Assembly (NCBI RefSeq): GCF_028713515.1
Contig: NZ_JAQTOD010000003.1
Coordinates: 62,001-126,000 of the forward strand
DNA: 64,000 nucleotides
Direction: 5' to 3'
Source: Sulfurimonas sp.
GTDB lineage: Bacteria; Campylobacterota; Campylobacteria; Campylobacterales; Sulfurimonadaceae
The notes under the pieces are model-generated. The model did not search any database and was not told the DNA's origin. It saw only the letters and a program-made list of their open reading frames with translations. Each line of letters begins with the position of its first letter. Within the stretch, counting starts at the first letter, position 1. Below, piece by piece: positions 10,904 to 20,114 of this stretch. The translations under genes were made by a program, and so were the position numbers.

Positions 10904-11782
10904 TTACTTTTGAAAAAATAGACTTACTGTTTTTTCAATTGCTAAAATTGTAAAGCCTACTATTAATCCAATAAAAAGTTCAGCACCAATAATTGGTATA
11001 AAACTCACTACATTGTGAAGTGACTCTATATTGTGAACAAATATTCCACCACCAACTAACAACATAGCAATTACACCTACAATTGATAATAACTTGATAA
11101 TTTTAGGTAGAGAGATTACTAAACTATTGCCGATTTTTTTATATACTTTCTTTCTGAAACCACCAACTTTTTCCGAAATTTTTATTAGAGCGATTCCTAT
11201 ATCATCTATTCGCACTAAGAAAGCAACAATTCCATAAACCCCAATAGTTGCAAGCACTGAAATAGCAGAAGCAATGGTAATTTGCATAGTCAATGGTTGC
11301 GATGCTACGGTTCCAAGCGCTATGATAATAACCTCGATAGAGAGAATAAAGTCTGTTAATATTGCTGACTTAATCTTCTCTTTCTCAAGGGCTAAAAGAT
11401 CTTTTTCACTCATAATCATTTCTGCTAATGGTTTTTTGTGATGCTTATTTGGGGTAAAGTATTCGTATATCTTTTGTGCCCCTTCAAAGCTAAGATAAGT
11501 GCCACCAAGAATAAGAATGGGGATGATTAATTGTGGAGTAAAAGCACTAAGCAAAAAAGATAGGGGGAGCAAAATTAGTTTATTTCTAAATGAGCCTTTT
11601 GTTATTGCCCAAAGAACAGGAAGTTCTCTTGATGCACTAAAACCGGCTGCTTTTTCAGCGCCTACGGCTAAATCATCGCCTAAAACACCAGCTGTTTTTT
11701 TAATAGCAATCTTACTTATGGCAACAGTATCATCAAATAAAACAGCGATGTCGTCTAAAATTGCAAAAAAACCACCGGTCAT
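10904..11782 (-). CDS. DUF808 (YedI-type) inner-membrane protein
   Basis: 292 residues. The N-terminus GGFFAILDDIAVLFDDTVAISKIAIKK and the segment GVLGDDLAVGAEKAAGF are the hallmarks of the DUF808 family. Several hydrophobic helices follow: residues about 68-95, 140-160, 168-195, 228-250 and 262-285. The family is widespread in proteobacteria and has no established function. The gene is 40 bases downstream of the RNase J gene on the same strand. No motif suggests a substrate. Confidence 0.8.
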   Translation of the reverse strand: MTGGFFAILDDIAVLFDDTVAISKIAIKKTAGVLGDDLAVGAEKAAGFSASRELPVLWAITKGSFRNKLILLPLSFLLSAFTPQLIIPILILGGTYLSFEGAQKIYEYFTPNKHHKKPLAEMIMSEKDLLALEKEKIKSAILTDFILSIEVIIIALGTVASQPLTMQITIASAISVLATIGVYGIVAFLVRIDDIGIALIKISEKVGGFRKKVYKKIGNSLVISLPKIIKLLSIVGVIAMLLVGGGIFVHNIESLHNVVSFIPIIGAELFIGLIVGFTILAIEKTVSLFFQK

Positions 11783-11821
11783 TTAGGCTTCTTTAAATTA
11801 ATTTTTAAACTCTTTTACCAT

Positions 11822-13750
11822 CTATTGTATAAATACATGTGGAACAATAAGAGGATATCTTTTCATTTTTCTATAGATATGCTTTCTTACAACTTGACGA
11901 AGGTCATTTTCTAGGGCTCTTGGGTTTTCTATCAATCCCTCTTTGATGTTGATTAGGAAGTGTTCAAGAACTTCTTCCATCTCTTTTGCAAAAAACTTAT
12001 CTTGCTTGTCGGCTACTAGACCAAATGTTGTAACTACAGGTTTAGATATCATTTTAGAGTGTTGCCCATCAATCTGAGCAATTATCATAACTATTCCATC
12101 AGAAGCTAGTTTTTGTCTATCTAAGACTATATCATCATCAATTTTATGGTTGTTTTGGTTGTCAATGTATGTCTTACCAGTTCTAACTGATTTAACTTTT
12201 CTCATATATTTTGGAGCAACTTCGATAGTGTCTCCATCGTTCATAATACCAATATTTCTCTCGGGGATACCACACATTATAGCAGTTTCTTGATGCTTCA
12301 TTACATGGTTGTATTCGCCGTGAATTGGTAAGAAGAACTTAGGGTTAACAAGGCGGAGCATAAGTTTTTGCTCTTCTATCGAAGCGTGCCCTGAGACATG
12401 GATATCTTTTTCTGATGTTACTTTAGCACCAGCGCGTTGTAGATGGTTTAGCATCGCAGAGATAGAGCCCTCATTGCCGGGAATTGCTCTTGATGATAAA
12501 ACAACTAAATCATTTGGCTTAATTTTAACATGTCTATGCTCACCTATAGACATTCTAAAGAGAGCAGAGCTTGTTTCACCTTGAGAGCCAGTTGTAACTA
12601 TCAGAACCTCTTTATCATTCATATCAGCTAACTGTTCTGGTTCTATAAAGATATTTTTTGGTAATTTAATGTAGTCATACTGCATACAAATCTCTAGATT
12701 TCTCTCCATTGAGCGACCTATTACACAAACTTTTCTTCCATATTTTACGCCATATTGGATAGCTTGATAGACACGATGAATGTTTGAGCTAAATGTAGAT
12801 AGTAAAACTCTACCCTCAGCCTTTGCAAAAACTCTATCCATAGCTGGAGCAACACTAAGTTCAGATGGTGTTGGCACTGTGTTGTATGAGTTTGTTGAGT
12901 CACTTAAAAGACAAAGTACACCTTTTTCTCCATAATAAGCAAGTCTGTGAAGGTCCGCAGTATAGCCATCTACAGGAGTGTAATCGATCTTGAAGTCTCC
13001 CGTGTGAATAACAGTTCCAGCTGCAGTTGTAATAGCCAAAGATGATGAGTCAATAATTGAGTGAGTCATGTGCATCCATTCAATCTTAAAGTCTTTACCT
13101 ATATCATAAACTTTTCTTTTTTCGATTGGGTTTAGATATTTTTTAAAATCTTTTATGTGATGCTCATCAAACTTGCCAGCAATCATAGCAAGTGGTAGAG
13201 GTGAACCATATATAGGAAACTGCATCTCTTTAAAAAGGTATGGCATTGCGCCAATATGATCTTCGTGAGCGTGAGTTATGATAATCGCCTTTATTTTATC
13301 CTTTATCTCTCTTACATAGCTAAAATCAGGTATTAGTATATCGACACCATGCATATCTTCATCTGGAAAGCTCATTCCAACATCCACCAAAATAGCTTCT
13401 GTTTGTGTCTCAAATATAGTTATATTTCCACCAATTTCGCCAAGTCCACCAAGTGGAGTGATGCGAATCTTATCTTTAGAGTTCAGATCAAGTTTGTAAT
13501 GAGGGTTTAATCTCTGTTTGTGTGACTCTTGATTTGCAAAAACCATAGATTTTAAGCTTTCATCAATAGGTAAAGTTTGACGACGACGACTTTTTCCACC
13601 ACCTTGTTTGTTGTTTGAAGCATTAGGATTGCTATTGTTTGGACCATTTGGTCTTCGGTTGTTATTGTTGTTGTGTGGCTTACGATCTTCTTGAGTATTT
13701 TGTGAATTAGTTACGATAACTTCACTCGTCTGTTGAGTCTCTTCTGACAT
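11822..13750 (-). CDS. rnj: ribonuclease J
   Basis: Metallo-beta-lactamase/beta-CASP ribonuclease with 5'-3' exo- and endonuclease activity, the main mRNA-degrading enzyme in Campylobacterota. 642 residues. The first 60 are a basic, Asn/Pro-rich extension, as seen in Helicobacter RNase J. The catalytic core starts near residue 93 with the zinc motif THAHEDHIGA (H160, H162, D164, H165). HTGDFKID, TGSQGE and the C-terminal HVSGHAS and LPIHGEYNH motifs follow. Its start overlaps the rsmA end by 29 bases, so the two genes are translationally coupled. The extension suggests a protein or RNA contact, which is inference. Confidence 0.95.
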   Translation of the reverse strand: MSEETQQTSEVIVTNSQNTQEDRKPHNNNNNRRPNGPNNSNPNASNNKQGGGKSRRRQTLPIDESLKSMVFANQESHKQRLNPHYKLDLNSKDKIRITPLGGLGEIGGNITIFETQTEAILVDVGMSFPDEDMHGVDILIPDFSYVREIKDKIKAIIITHAHEDHIGAMPYLFKEMQFPIYGSPLPLAMIAGKFDEHHIKDFKKYLNPIEKRKVYDIGKDFKIEWMHMTHSIIDSSSLAITTAAGTVIHTGDFKIDYTPVDGYTADLHRLAYYGEKGVLCLLSDSTNSYNTVPTPSELSVAPAMDRVFAKAEGRVLLSTFSSNIHRVYQAIQYGVKYGRKVCVIGRSMERNLEICMQYDYIKLPKNIFIEPEQLADMNDKEVLIVTTGSQGETSSALFRMSIGEHRHVKIKPNDLVVLSSRAIPGNEGSISAMLNHLQRAGAKVTSEKDIHVSGHASIEEQKLMLRLVNPKFFLPIHGEYNHVMKHQETAIMCGIPERNIGIMNDGDTIEVAPKYMRKVKSVRTGKTYIDNQNNHKIDDDIVLDRQKLASDGIVMIIAQIDGQHSKMISKPVVTTFGLVADKQDKFFAKEMEEVLEHFLINIKEGLIENPRALENDLRQVVRKHIYRKMKRYPLIVPHVFIQ

Positions 13751-14528
13751 TAAAATTCCTTTGTATTATATTGTGTAATTGGTGATAGTCAGCTGTAGAG
13801 ACTTGATGAGGACGAATCGTTTGTGCGAGGTTTAGCTTTAAAAAAGCATCTTGAAGATTATTTTTTTCATAAATTTCGGATAGGTTTTTCATGAGAGTTT
13901 TTCTAGGTTGCTTAAATGCAACTCTAAGCATACCCTCAAAAATCTCATCATTTCTATCACTACTTTTTTCTATTAAAAAAATTGCAGAATCTATTTTTGG
14001 CTGTGGTTCAAATGCTGTTGGTGGGACTCTCACGACTATTCGTGAGCTCCCTGCACTTTGAGTTATAACACTCAAAGAACCGAATACTTTATCATTTTCA
14101 TTCGCACAAAATTTTTCTGCAACTTCAAGCTGTACCATTACAAGTATGTTTTTACATTTTGGATCTGCGAGGGCCTTTAGAATTATGTTGGTCGCGATAT
14201 AGTATGGCAAATTTGCCACCAAATCATACGATTCTTCTATAAGTTCACTCTTCCAAGCTTCTAATACATCTCCACAGTTTATGTGGAGTTGCTCGGTTGC
14301 GATCTCTTTCTCAAACTTTTTTTGTAATAGCTTACACAAATCGGTATCAACCTCAAAAGCTTCTACGCTTTTGACATCTACTAAATATTTAGTTAAATCA
14401 CCTAAGCCAGGCCCAATTTCAACAATTTTATTGTTGTTATGGGGCATCGCTTCGATTATTTTTTGTAAAACTACCTCATCTTTTAAGAAGTTCTGTCCAT
14501 ACTTCTTTTTTGCTATCACTTTATTCAT
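13722..14528 (-). CDS. rsmA: 16S rRNA dimethyladenosine transferase
   Basis: Dimethylates A1518 and A1519 in helix 45 of 16S rRNA late in small-subunit assembly. The 268-residue protein has the SAM-binding EIGPGLGDLT (residues 37-46), an acidic residue after strand 2 (AFEVD), and the catalytic NLPYYI (106-111). The N-terminal KKKYGQNFLKD is typical of KsgA. It overlaps rnj by 29 bases. A minus-strand TATAAT (14564-14569) inside the 14538-14574 palindrome is well placed as its promoter. Confidence 0.95.
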   Translation of the reverse strand: MNKVIAKKKYGQNFLKDEVVLQKIIEAMPHNNNKIVEIGPGLGDLTKYLVDVKSVEAFEVDTDLCKLLQKKFEKEIATEQLHINCGDVLEAWKSELIEESYDLVANLPYYIATNIILKALADPKCKNILVMVQLEVAEKFCANENDKVFGSLSVITQSAGSSRIVVRVPPTAFEPQPKIDSAIFLIEKSSDRNDEIFEGMLRVAFKQPRKTLMKNLSEIYEKNNLQDAFLKLNLAQTIRPHQVSTADYHQLHNIIQRNFNVRRDSTDE

Positions 14529-14537
14529 TGTGTGAAG

Positions 14538-14574
14538 TCTACTATAATATTACTTATATTAATATTATAGTAGA
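14538..14574. repeat. perfect 14-base inverted repeat in the rsmA-hisF gap
   Basis: Arms TCTACTATAATATT (14538-14551) and AATATTATAGTAGA (14561-14574) with a nine-base loop. Each arm holds a TATAAT in outward orientation, so it can act as a pair of divergent -10 boxes or as an operator over the rsmA promoter. Confidence 0.7.
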
Positions 14575-14588
14575 TTGTGCAGCAGAAT

Positions 14589-14604
14589 TGTTCCATGTGA
14601 AACA
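14589..14604. promoter_or_regulatory. parS-like site (two mismatches)
   Basis: TGTTCCATGTGAAACA differs from the bacterial parS consensus TGTTTCACGTGAAACA at two positions. It lies about 5.6 kb from dnaA in an intergenic gap, where ParB centromere sites are normally found. Confidence 0.5.
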
Positions 14605-14646
14605 TTTTGAAATCAATTGATTGGGCTTTGTATAAGTCATTAATAG

Positions 14647-14652
14647 TATAAT
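14647..14652 (+). promoter_or_regulatory. -10 box for the hisF operon
   Basis: TATAAT 30 bases upstream of the hisF ATG, with AAAAAGAGG as ribosome binding site downstream of it. Confidence 0.5.
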
Positions 14653-14682
14653 TTCGTATTGTAAAAAGAGGTTTAAACCATT

Positions 14683-15441
14683 ATGAATTATTTTGCTAAA
14701 AGAATTATTCCATGCCTAGATGTCAAAGATGGTCGTGTTGTAAAGGGTGTGAATTTTGTTGGACTTAGAGATGCTGGTGATCCTGTTGAAGTTGCAAAGC
14801 GCTATAACGAAGAGGGCGCGGATGAGATCACATTTTTGGACATTACGGCTTCATCTGATAACCGCGACACAATCGTGGATATTGTAAAACAGGTAGCAAG
14901 AGAGGTTTTTATACCATTAACTGTTGGTGGCGGCATACGAAAACTCGAAGATATATACAAACTTTTAAATGTCGGATGTGATAAAGTTAGCGTGAACTCA
15001 GCGGCAATTAAACGCCCAGAACTTATAGATGAGGGGGCAAAGAGATTTGGCTCGCAGTGCATTGTAACGGCAATAGATGTAAAAAGAGTTGGCGACAGAT
15101 ATCATGTTTTTTTAAATGGTGGAAGAGAAGATACTGGGCTAGATGCAGTTCTTTGGGCTAAAGAAGTTGTTAGCCGTGGGAGCGGGGAGATACTTTTGAC
15201 ATCAATGGATGCTGATGGCACAAAAGCAGGTTTTGAGTTAAACATAACCCAGCTGATTAGCCAAGCTGTAAATGTCCCGGTGATTGCAAGTGGCGGTGCT
15301 GGGACGATGGAGCATATAAAAGATGCGTTTCTTCATGGAGCGGATGCCGCACTTGCTGCTACTATATTTCACTATAAAGAGATAGATATAATGGAACTAA
15401 AGCATTATTTACACGACAACAATATACCGGTTCGCCTATGA
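14683..15441 (+). CDS. hisF: imidazole glycerol phosphate synthase, cyclase subunit
   Basis: Uses ammonia from HisH to convert PRFAR into IGP and AICAR in histidine biosynthesis. The 252-residue TIM barrel begins [22 protein letters not shown] with catalytic D13. It has the phosphate-binding [11 protein letters not shown] and the second catalytic Asp in VTAIDVKR, and closes with [12 protein letters not shown]. HisH and the other his genes are not in the window. The stop overlaps the next start by four bases (ATGA), the first of two such couplings in this three-gene operon. Confidence 0.96.
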   Translation: MNYFAKRIIPCLDVKDGRVVKGVNFVGLRDAGDPVEVAKRYNEEGADEITFLDITASSDNRDTIVDIVKQVAREVFIPLTVGGGIRKLEDIYKLLNVGCDKVSVNSAAIKRPELIDEGAKRFGSQCIVTAIDVKRVGDRYHVFLNGGREDTGLDAVLWAKEVVSRGSGEILLTSMDADGTKAGFELNITQLISQAVNVPVIASGGAGTMEHIKDAFLHGADAALAATIFHYKEIDIMELKHYLHDNNIPVRL

Positions 15442-15980
15442 TAATCTGTGCTGGAAATAGTGAATCATTTGATTTTGCTCAACCTATCGGGGTTGGTCTG
15501 ATTGAGAGCGCTATGAATTTAACTAGGCTTTGCTTGTTTGATAAACCAGAGTTTTTGTTTTTTATTGGGAGCGCTGGAAGTTATGGAGAGCTTAAAATAT
15601 TTGATATAGTAGAGTCAAAAACTGCTTCAAATATAGAACTTGCATTTTTAAATAGTGATGCTTATACACCTTTAGATAATGTAATTTCTACTAATACAAC
15701 TAATCAAAAAGATATAATTGTAAACTCTTCAAACTATATTTCAACTAATAAAGAACTAACAAACAAGTTTTTAAACCTAGGAATAGGCATAGAAAATATG
15801 GAATTTTTTTCTGTTTTGAGTGTGGCAAAAGAGTTTGATATTCCAGCTGGTGGCGTTTTTTGTATAACAAATTATACTAACAAAACAGCTCATGAGGATT
15901 TTTTAGCTAACCATAAAAAAGCAAAAGAGTTGTTATCTATGCATGTAAAAAAAAGAATTAAAGAGCTACCGCAAAAATGA
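15438..15980 (+). CDS. putative purine nucleoside phosphorylase-superfamily protein
   Basis: 180 residues. Family features are GSAGSYG in the N-terminal part (phosphate/ribose side, residues about 43-49) and [19 protein letters not shown], which resembles the conserved acidic ribose-binding segment (usually VEMEG...A) of the PNP/UDP phosphorylase family. FCITNYTN near the C-terminus fits the closing strand. The protein is shorter than classical PNP (about 235-240 residues), so it is a compact or divergent member. It overlaps both hisF and rlmN by four bases. The substrate cannot be read from sequence; nucleosidase or futalosine-type activity remains possible. Confidence 0.65.
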   Translation: MIICAGNSESFDFAQPIGVGLIESAMNLTRLCLFDKPEFLFFIGSAGSYGELKIFDIVESKTASNIELAFLNSDAYTPLDNVISTNTTNQKDIIVNSSNYISTNKELTNKFLNLGIGIENMEFFSVLSVAKEFDIPAGGVFCITNYTNKTAHEDFLANHKKAKELLSMHVKKRIKELPQK

Positions 15981-17089
15981 GCAACATAAAACCATCACTA
16001 TTAGAGTTTACACTAAAAGAGTTGCAAGAGCAGATTAAACCATCATTTAGAGCAAAACAAGTTTTTGGCTGGCTGTATCATCAGTATGCGGAAAATTATG
16101 AAGATATGAAAAATATTCCAAAAACATTAAAAGATGAGTTAGAAGAAAAATTTTTAGTTAATCCGATGAAGATTGCTAAGAAAGAGGTTTCTAGTGATGG
16201 AACAATAAAATATCTATTTGAGCTTCAAGATGGCAAAACAATAGAAGCGGTTTGGCTCAAGATGAAAGATGCAGAACTCGATGAAAATGGAGTTATTTTA
16301 CATGAAGCAAAATATACCATCTGCGTTTCTACGCAGGTAGGGTGCAAGATGGGATGTACTTTTTGTTTAACTGCCAAAGGTGGGTTTACAAGAGATTTAA
16401 CAGCGGGGGAGATTGTAGCTCAGGTTGTGAGTTTAAAGAGAGATAATGACCACAAACACAACAGAATGATAAATATAGTCTATATGGGTATGGGAGAACC
16501 ACTTGATAACCTCACAAGCTTAGCAAAAGCGATAGAGATATTTAAAGAAGATGATGGACTTTGTATATCAGCGAAGCGACAAACTGTTTCTACAAGTGGA
16601 TTGAGTAATAAGATTGACCAACTTGGTAAGTTGGATTTGGGTGTTCATATAGCAATCTCTTTGCACGCAGTAGATGATGAGCTAAGATCAGAGCTTATAC
16701 CAATGAACAAAGCGCACAATATTAGCTCTATTATAGAAGCAGTTAAAAGATTTCCGATAGACACAAGAAAAAGAGTTATGTTCGAGTACCTTGTGATAAA
16801 AAACAAGAATGATGATATCGCTTCTGCAAAAAAGCTCATAAAACTGCTCTCGGGTATAAAAGCTAAAGTAAATTTAATATACTTTAACCCATATCCAGGA
16901 ACTCCGTATGATAGACCATCAAAAGCCGATATGGTTGCTTTTCAGGAGTATCTAGTCAATCATGGTCTTCTGTGCACTATTCGTGACTCTAAGGGCATAG
17001 ATATAAGTGCTGCGTGTGGACAACTAAAAGAGCAGGATGAATTTAACAGGGTCAAGGCTGTAACTAGTTCGAAAATAAGCAGAGATTAA
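15977..17089 (+). CDS. rlmN: dual-specificity 23S rRNA/tRNA adenine-C2 methyltransferase
   Basis: Radical SAM enzyme that methylates C2 of A2503 in 23S rRNA and A37 in tRNAs. The 370-residue protein has the CxxxCxxC iron-sulfur motif C123-KMG-C127-TF-C130 followed by LTAKGGFTRDLTAGEIV. It also has the GMGEPLDN motif and the C-terminal catalytic cysteine in AACGQL, paired with C116 or another upstream Cys in the usual mechanism. The four-base overlap with the upstream phosphorylase-like gene shows translational coupling. Length and motifs are normal. Confidence 0.95.
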   Translation: MSNIKPSLLEFTLKELQEQIKPSFRAKQVFGWLYHQYAENYEDMKNIPKTLKDELEEKFLVNPMKIAKKEVSSDGTIKYLFELQDGKTIEAVWLKMKDAELDENGVILHEAKYTICVSTQVGCKMGCTFCLTAKGGFTRDLTAGEIVAQVVSLKRDNDHKHNRMINIVYMGMGEPLDNLTSLAKAIEIFKEDDGLCISAKRQTVSTSGLSNKIDQLGKLDLGVHIAISLHAVDDELRSELIPMNKAHNISSIIEAVKRFPIDTRKRVMFEYLVIKNKNDDIASAKKLIKLLSGIKAKVNLIYFNPYPGTPYDRPSKADMVAFQEYLVNHGLLCTIRDSKGIDISAACGQLKEQDEFNRVKAVTSSKISRD

Positions 17090-17431
17090 TCTATGGTGTT
17101 TAATAGATTGGTTTTCAGAATTTAGTTTTGATTTGATTAAGAAGATTGTATAGCGGAGAAATAACTAAACGACCAACACACCAGGGAAGTCGTTTATAGG
17201 CAAAATAATACCTTACTTTCCTTATAGAGAAATAAGAGCATCACTCGAGCTTTTATATAAAATCTTTTTTATAAGCTTGCTTTTTTAGTCTTGAGCTCCC
17301 GATCAGAAACTTACTTATCTTTTGTAGCTATTCGTGCATAATCCTGATTAATTTAAATAAAATATTTAAAATTTATGAATAATTAAAGCTATGTCTTGAA
17401 TTAACTTTATTTAAAAATCACTCAAGTGCCT

Positions 17432-17464
17432 GTTATTCACACATTGTTGTAATCTGTGAATAAC
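17432..17464. promoter_or_regulatory. inverted pair of DnaA boxes
   Basis: GTTATTCACA (17432-17441) and TGTGAATAAC (17455-17464) form perfect ten-base arms around a 13-base spacer. Both contain the same TTATTCACA nonamer that is found next to dnaA. Confidence 0.6.
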
Positions 17465-17645
17465 CTGAATTTTTACCCAGCGTAAATTATAAAATTTATG
17501 TGTCATTTAAGAATAAATTTATATAAAAATAAGCTGAAATTTATATACTTTTATATAGCTTAAATGCCTATTTTATGGTGTTTTAAAGGATTATTATTTT
17601 TTTTTATCTTAATTATAAATAATATAAAAAATAGTAAATATTTTA

Positions 17646-17661
17646 TTATTCACATTCACAA
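17646..17661. promoter_or_regulatory. two adjacent DnaA-type boxes
   Basis: TTATTCACA (17646-17654) is directly followed by CATTCACAA (17653-17661). Both have the TTCAC core, in direct orientation, at the edge of an AT-only stretch. Confidence 0.55.
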
Positions 17662-17700
17662 AATATTTTCTTAAATATGAATCAAAATCAATTTATTTAA

Positions 17701-17722
17701 CAATGTTTCACATGAAACATTG
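17701..17722. promoter_or_regulatory. parS-like ParB binding site (one mismatch)
   Basis: TGTTTCACATGAAACA at 17704-17719 differs from consensus parS by one central base. The palindrome extends to CAATGTTTCA / TGAAACATTG over 17701-17722. It lies about 8.8 kb from dnaA. parA and parB are not in the window. Confidence 0.72.
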
Positions 17723-17771
17723 AGGTCTTTTAAATTTTAAAGAGTTTAATGGTTTAAAGTAAAATGTAGCT

Positions 17772-18683
17772 TTATCTCATATTTTCAAAACAAACTTTCT
17801 CAAAATCAACATCACTTTTAACGCAATAGCTTTTACCATATAGTTCAAATTTCAACTCATTCGCATGAAGCAGTAATCTCCTAGCACCACTATTTTCAAC
17901 TCTCATATCTCTCGTCATCTCTCTATCTAAATATTTTACAACATTCTCTTCTGGTTGACCATAAATCGGATCACCTACGATTGGGTAATTAACATGAAGC
18001 AGATGCACTCTGATCTGATGCTGTCTTCCGGTATGAGGAGAACACTCAACAAGAGTTGTATTTGATTCTTTAAAGTATTTTAGAGGCTTTACGAATGTCA
18101 GCGACTCTTTACCACTCTCGTGAACTTTTACAACCATTCTAACCAATGCGCTTTTTTCATCATCAAATCTTAAAAGAGGTGCATCTATCTTAAGTTCATC
18201 TTTTAACTCTCCATGAACCATGGCTAGATATTTTTTTTTCATATCTCTCTCTTGAAACATTACTTTTAATGCAATCTCACTCTTTTTATTTTTTGCACAT
18301 AGAACCAAACCGCTTGTCTCTTGATCTATTCTGTGGGCAATATTTGCATCCATCCCATATTGAGCTTTTAGTTCATCTATGAGAGAGTATGGAGTGAGTC
18401 TATTCTGTGGATGGATTAATAAGCCGCTAGGTTTATCAAAAACTACAAACTCCTCATACTCAATATGGGCTTTTAGACCTTTCGTGATTGGTTCAAAATA
18501 CATAAACTCTATGTCGCCAAATATTTCGTCTGTTGGTTTTTCAACTAACTTACCATTAAAAAACAGGCGAGCTTTGGCAATCACTTTTTGCGCTTCACTT
18601 TGGGTAAAGTTTAACTCTCTTATCAAAAAAAGGCTGGCTCTTTGCTTCCCTTGTAAAAATATTTTCTTCGTAATAAACGGCAA
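17772..18683 (-). CDS. RluA-family RNA pseudouridine synthase
   Basis: 303 residues. An S4-like RNA-binding region occupies about residues 15-65, followed by the catalytic domain. The catalytic Asp is D120 in AHRIDQETSGLVLCAK, the HRLD motif of the RluA family with Ile for Leu. Other family motifs are FDKPSGLLIHP and the C-terminal GRQHQIRVHLLHVNYPIVGDPIYG, which is strongly conserved. Whether it acts on 23S rRNA, tRNA or both cannot be told from sequence. It is divergent from purB. Confidence 0.9.
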   Translation of the reverse strand: MPFITKKIFLQGKQRASLFLIRELNFTQSEAQKVIAKARLFFNGKLVEKPTDEIFGDIEFMYFEPITKGLKAHIEYEEFVVFDKPSGLLIHPQNRLTPYSLIDELKAQYGMDANIAHRIDQETSGLVLCAKNKKSEIALKVMFQERDMKKKYLAMVHGELKDELKIDAPLLRFDDEKSALVRMVVKVHESGKESLTFVKPLKYFKESNTTLVECSPHTGRQHQIRVHLLHVNYPIVGDPIYGQPEENVVKYLDREMTRDMRVENSGARRLLLHANELKFELYGKSYCVKSDVDFEKVCFENMR

Positions 18684-18775
18684 ATTAGTATCCTTTTTTA
18701 ATCAACTATTTACATAAATTTCTGTAAACTTAATACCTAAATTTTAACATAAAATAATAATTATAAGGGCTAGAT

Positions 18776-20104
18776 ATGGTTGAGAGATACTCCAGAGAAG
18801 AGATGAGTTCCAAATGGACTATGCAGGCAAAATATCAGGCTTGGATGGATGTAGAAAAAGCGGTTGTTAAAGCTTGGAATAGACTAGGACTTATCCCAGA
18901 TGAGGATGCAAAAAAGATTGTTGATAATGCTAGTTTTGATATAGCTAGAATAGATGAGATAGAAGCTGTTACTCGTCACGATTTGATTGCATTTACAACA
19001 AGTGTATCTGAGACGCTTGGAAAAGAGAGTAGATGGTTTCACTATGGAATGACAAGTTCTGATACAGTTGACACTGCCGTAGCGCTTCAGATGAAAAGTT
19101 CTTTGGAGTTAGTCATCAAAGATGTGAAGATGCTTATGGAATCCATCAAAACAAGAGCGATGGAACATAAAATGACTTTGATGGTTGGACGCAGTCATGG
19201 TATCCATGGAGAACCTATAACATTTGGTCTTGTGTTAGCTGTTTGGTATGATGAGATGGCAAGACATTTAGAGAATTTAGAACAAACGCTTGTTGTTATA
19301 AGTGTTGGTCAAGTTAGTGGTGCGATGGGCAACTTTGCTCATGCACCACTAGAGCTTGAAGAGTACACCTGCGAAGAGTTAGGACTAAAACCAGCACCTG
19401 CATCTAATCAAGTAATCCAAAGAGATAGATATGCAAGGCTTGCAACTGCGTTAGCGCTTATGGCGAGTTCTATTGAAAAGTTTGCAGTTCAGATTCGTCA
19501 CTGGCAAAGAACTGAAGTTTATGAGTGTGAAGAGTATTTTGCCGCAGGACAAAAGGGCTCATCTGCAATGCCACACAAACGAAATCCTATACTAACAGAA
19601 AATATAACAGGTTTGGCAAGGATGATAAGAGCTTACGCAATCCCAGCGATGGAAAATGTAGCGCTCTGGCATGAGAGAGACATAAGTCACTCATCAACCG
19701 AGAGATTTTGGTTACCTGATAGCTTTATAACAACTGACTTTATGCTACACCGTATGAACAGTGTTATAGCAAAACTAACAGTTTATCCCCAGAATATGAT
19801 GAAAAATCTAAACCTAACTGGTGGCTTGGTTTTCTCGCAAAGAGTTCTTTTAGAGCTTCCACTAAAAGGTGTTAGTCGTGAGGATGCTTATCGCATAGTT
19901 CAAAGAAATGCGATGAAAGTTTGGGAAGAGATACAGCAAGGAAAACCTACTACAAATGAAAAAGGTGAGAGTCTTTATCTGAATCATCTTTTAGCAGATG
20001 AAGAACTTAGAAGTTCACTAAACGAAGAAGCGATTCGCGAGTGCTTCAACTACGACTATTACACCAAAAATGTAGATAAAATTTTTGCAAGAGTTTTTAA
20101 ATAA
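18776..20104 (+). CDS. purB: adenylosuccinate lyase
   Basis: Cleaves fumarate from SAICAR and from adenylosuccinate in purine synthesis. The 442-residue protein of the aspartase/fumarase superfamily carries the signature GSSAMPHKRNP near residue 264, the catalytic His in GRSHGIHGEP (near 142-150) and TSSDTVDTA near 90. The C-terminal domain is typical. The stop precedes the nrdA start by only ten bases, and the nrdA ribosome binding site overlaps this junction. Confidence 0.96.
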   Translation: MVERYSREEMSSKWTMQAKYQAWMDVEKAVVKAWNRLGLIPDEDAKKIVDNASFDIARIDEIEAVTRHDLIAFTTSVSETLGKESRWFHYGMTSSDTVDTAVALQMKSSLELVIKDVKMLMESIKTRAMEHKMTLMVGRSHGIHGEPITFGLVLAVWYDEMARHLENLEQTLVVISVGQVSGAMGNFAHAPLELEEYTCEELGLKPAPASNQVIQRDRYARLATALALMASSIEKFAVQIRHWQRTEVYECEEYFAAGQKGSSAMPHKRNPILTENITGLARMIRAYAIPAMENVALWHERDISHSSTERFWLPDSFITTDFMLHRMNSVIAKLTVYPQNMMKNLNLTGGLVFSQRVLLELPLKGVSREDAYRIVQRNAMKVWEEIQQGKPTTNEKGESLYLNHLLADEELRSSLNEEAIRECFNYDYYTKNVDKIFARVFK

Positions 20105-20114
20105 TAGGATGAAA

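Larger units (their letters stand above)
17090..17771. other. 680-bp AT-rich gene-free region
   Basis: No convincing reading frame on either strand. From left to right it holds a short hairpin near 17249-17285 (AGCTT..ATA / TATAAGCT, followed by a T run, possibly the rlmN terminator), the paired DnaA boxes at 17432-17464, an almost pure A/T stretch at about 17590-17645, two more TTCAC-core boxes at 17646-17661, and the parS-like palindrome at 17701-17722. It is the longest gene-free stretch in the window. Confidence 0.8.

Noticed and set aside
17090..17430. Non-coding RNA gene (6S-like) in the rlmN gap
   Set aside because: Only a weak short hairpin is visible; no conserved structure or promoter that I can support.
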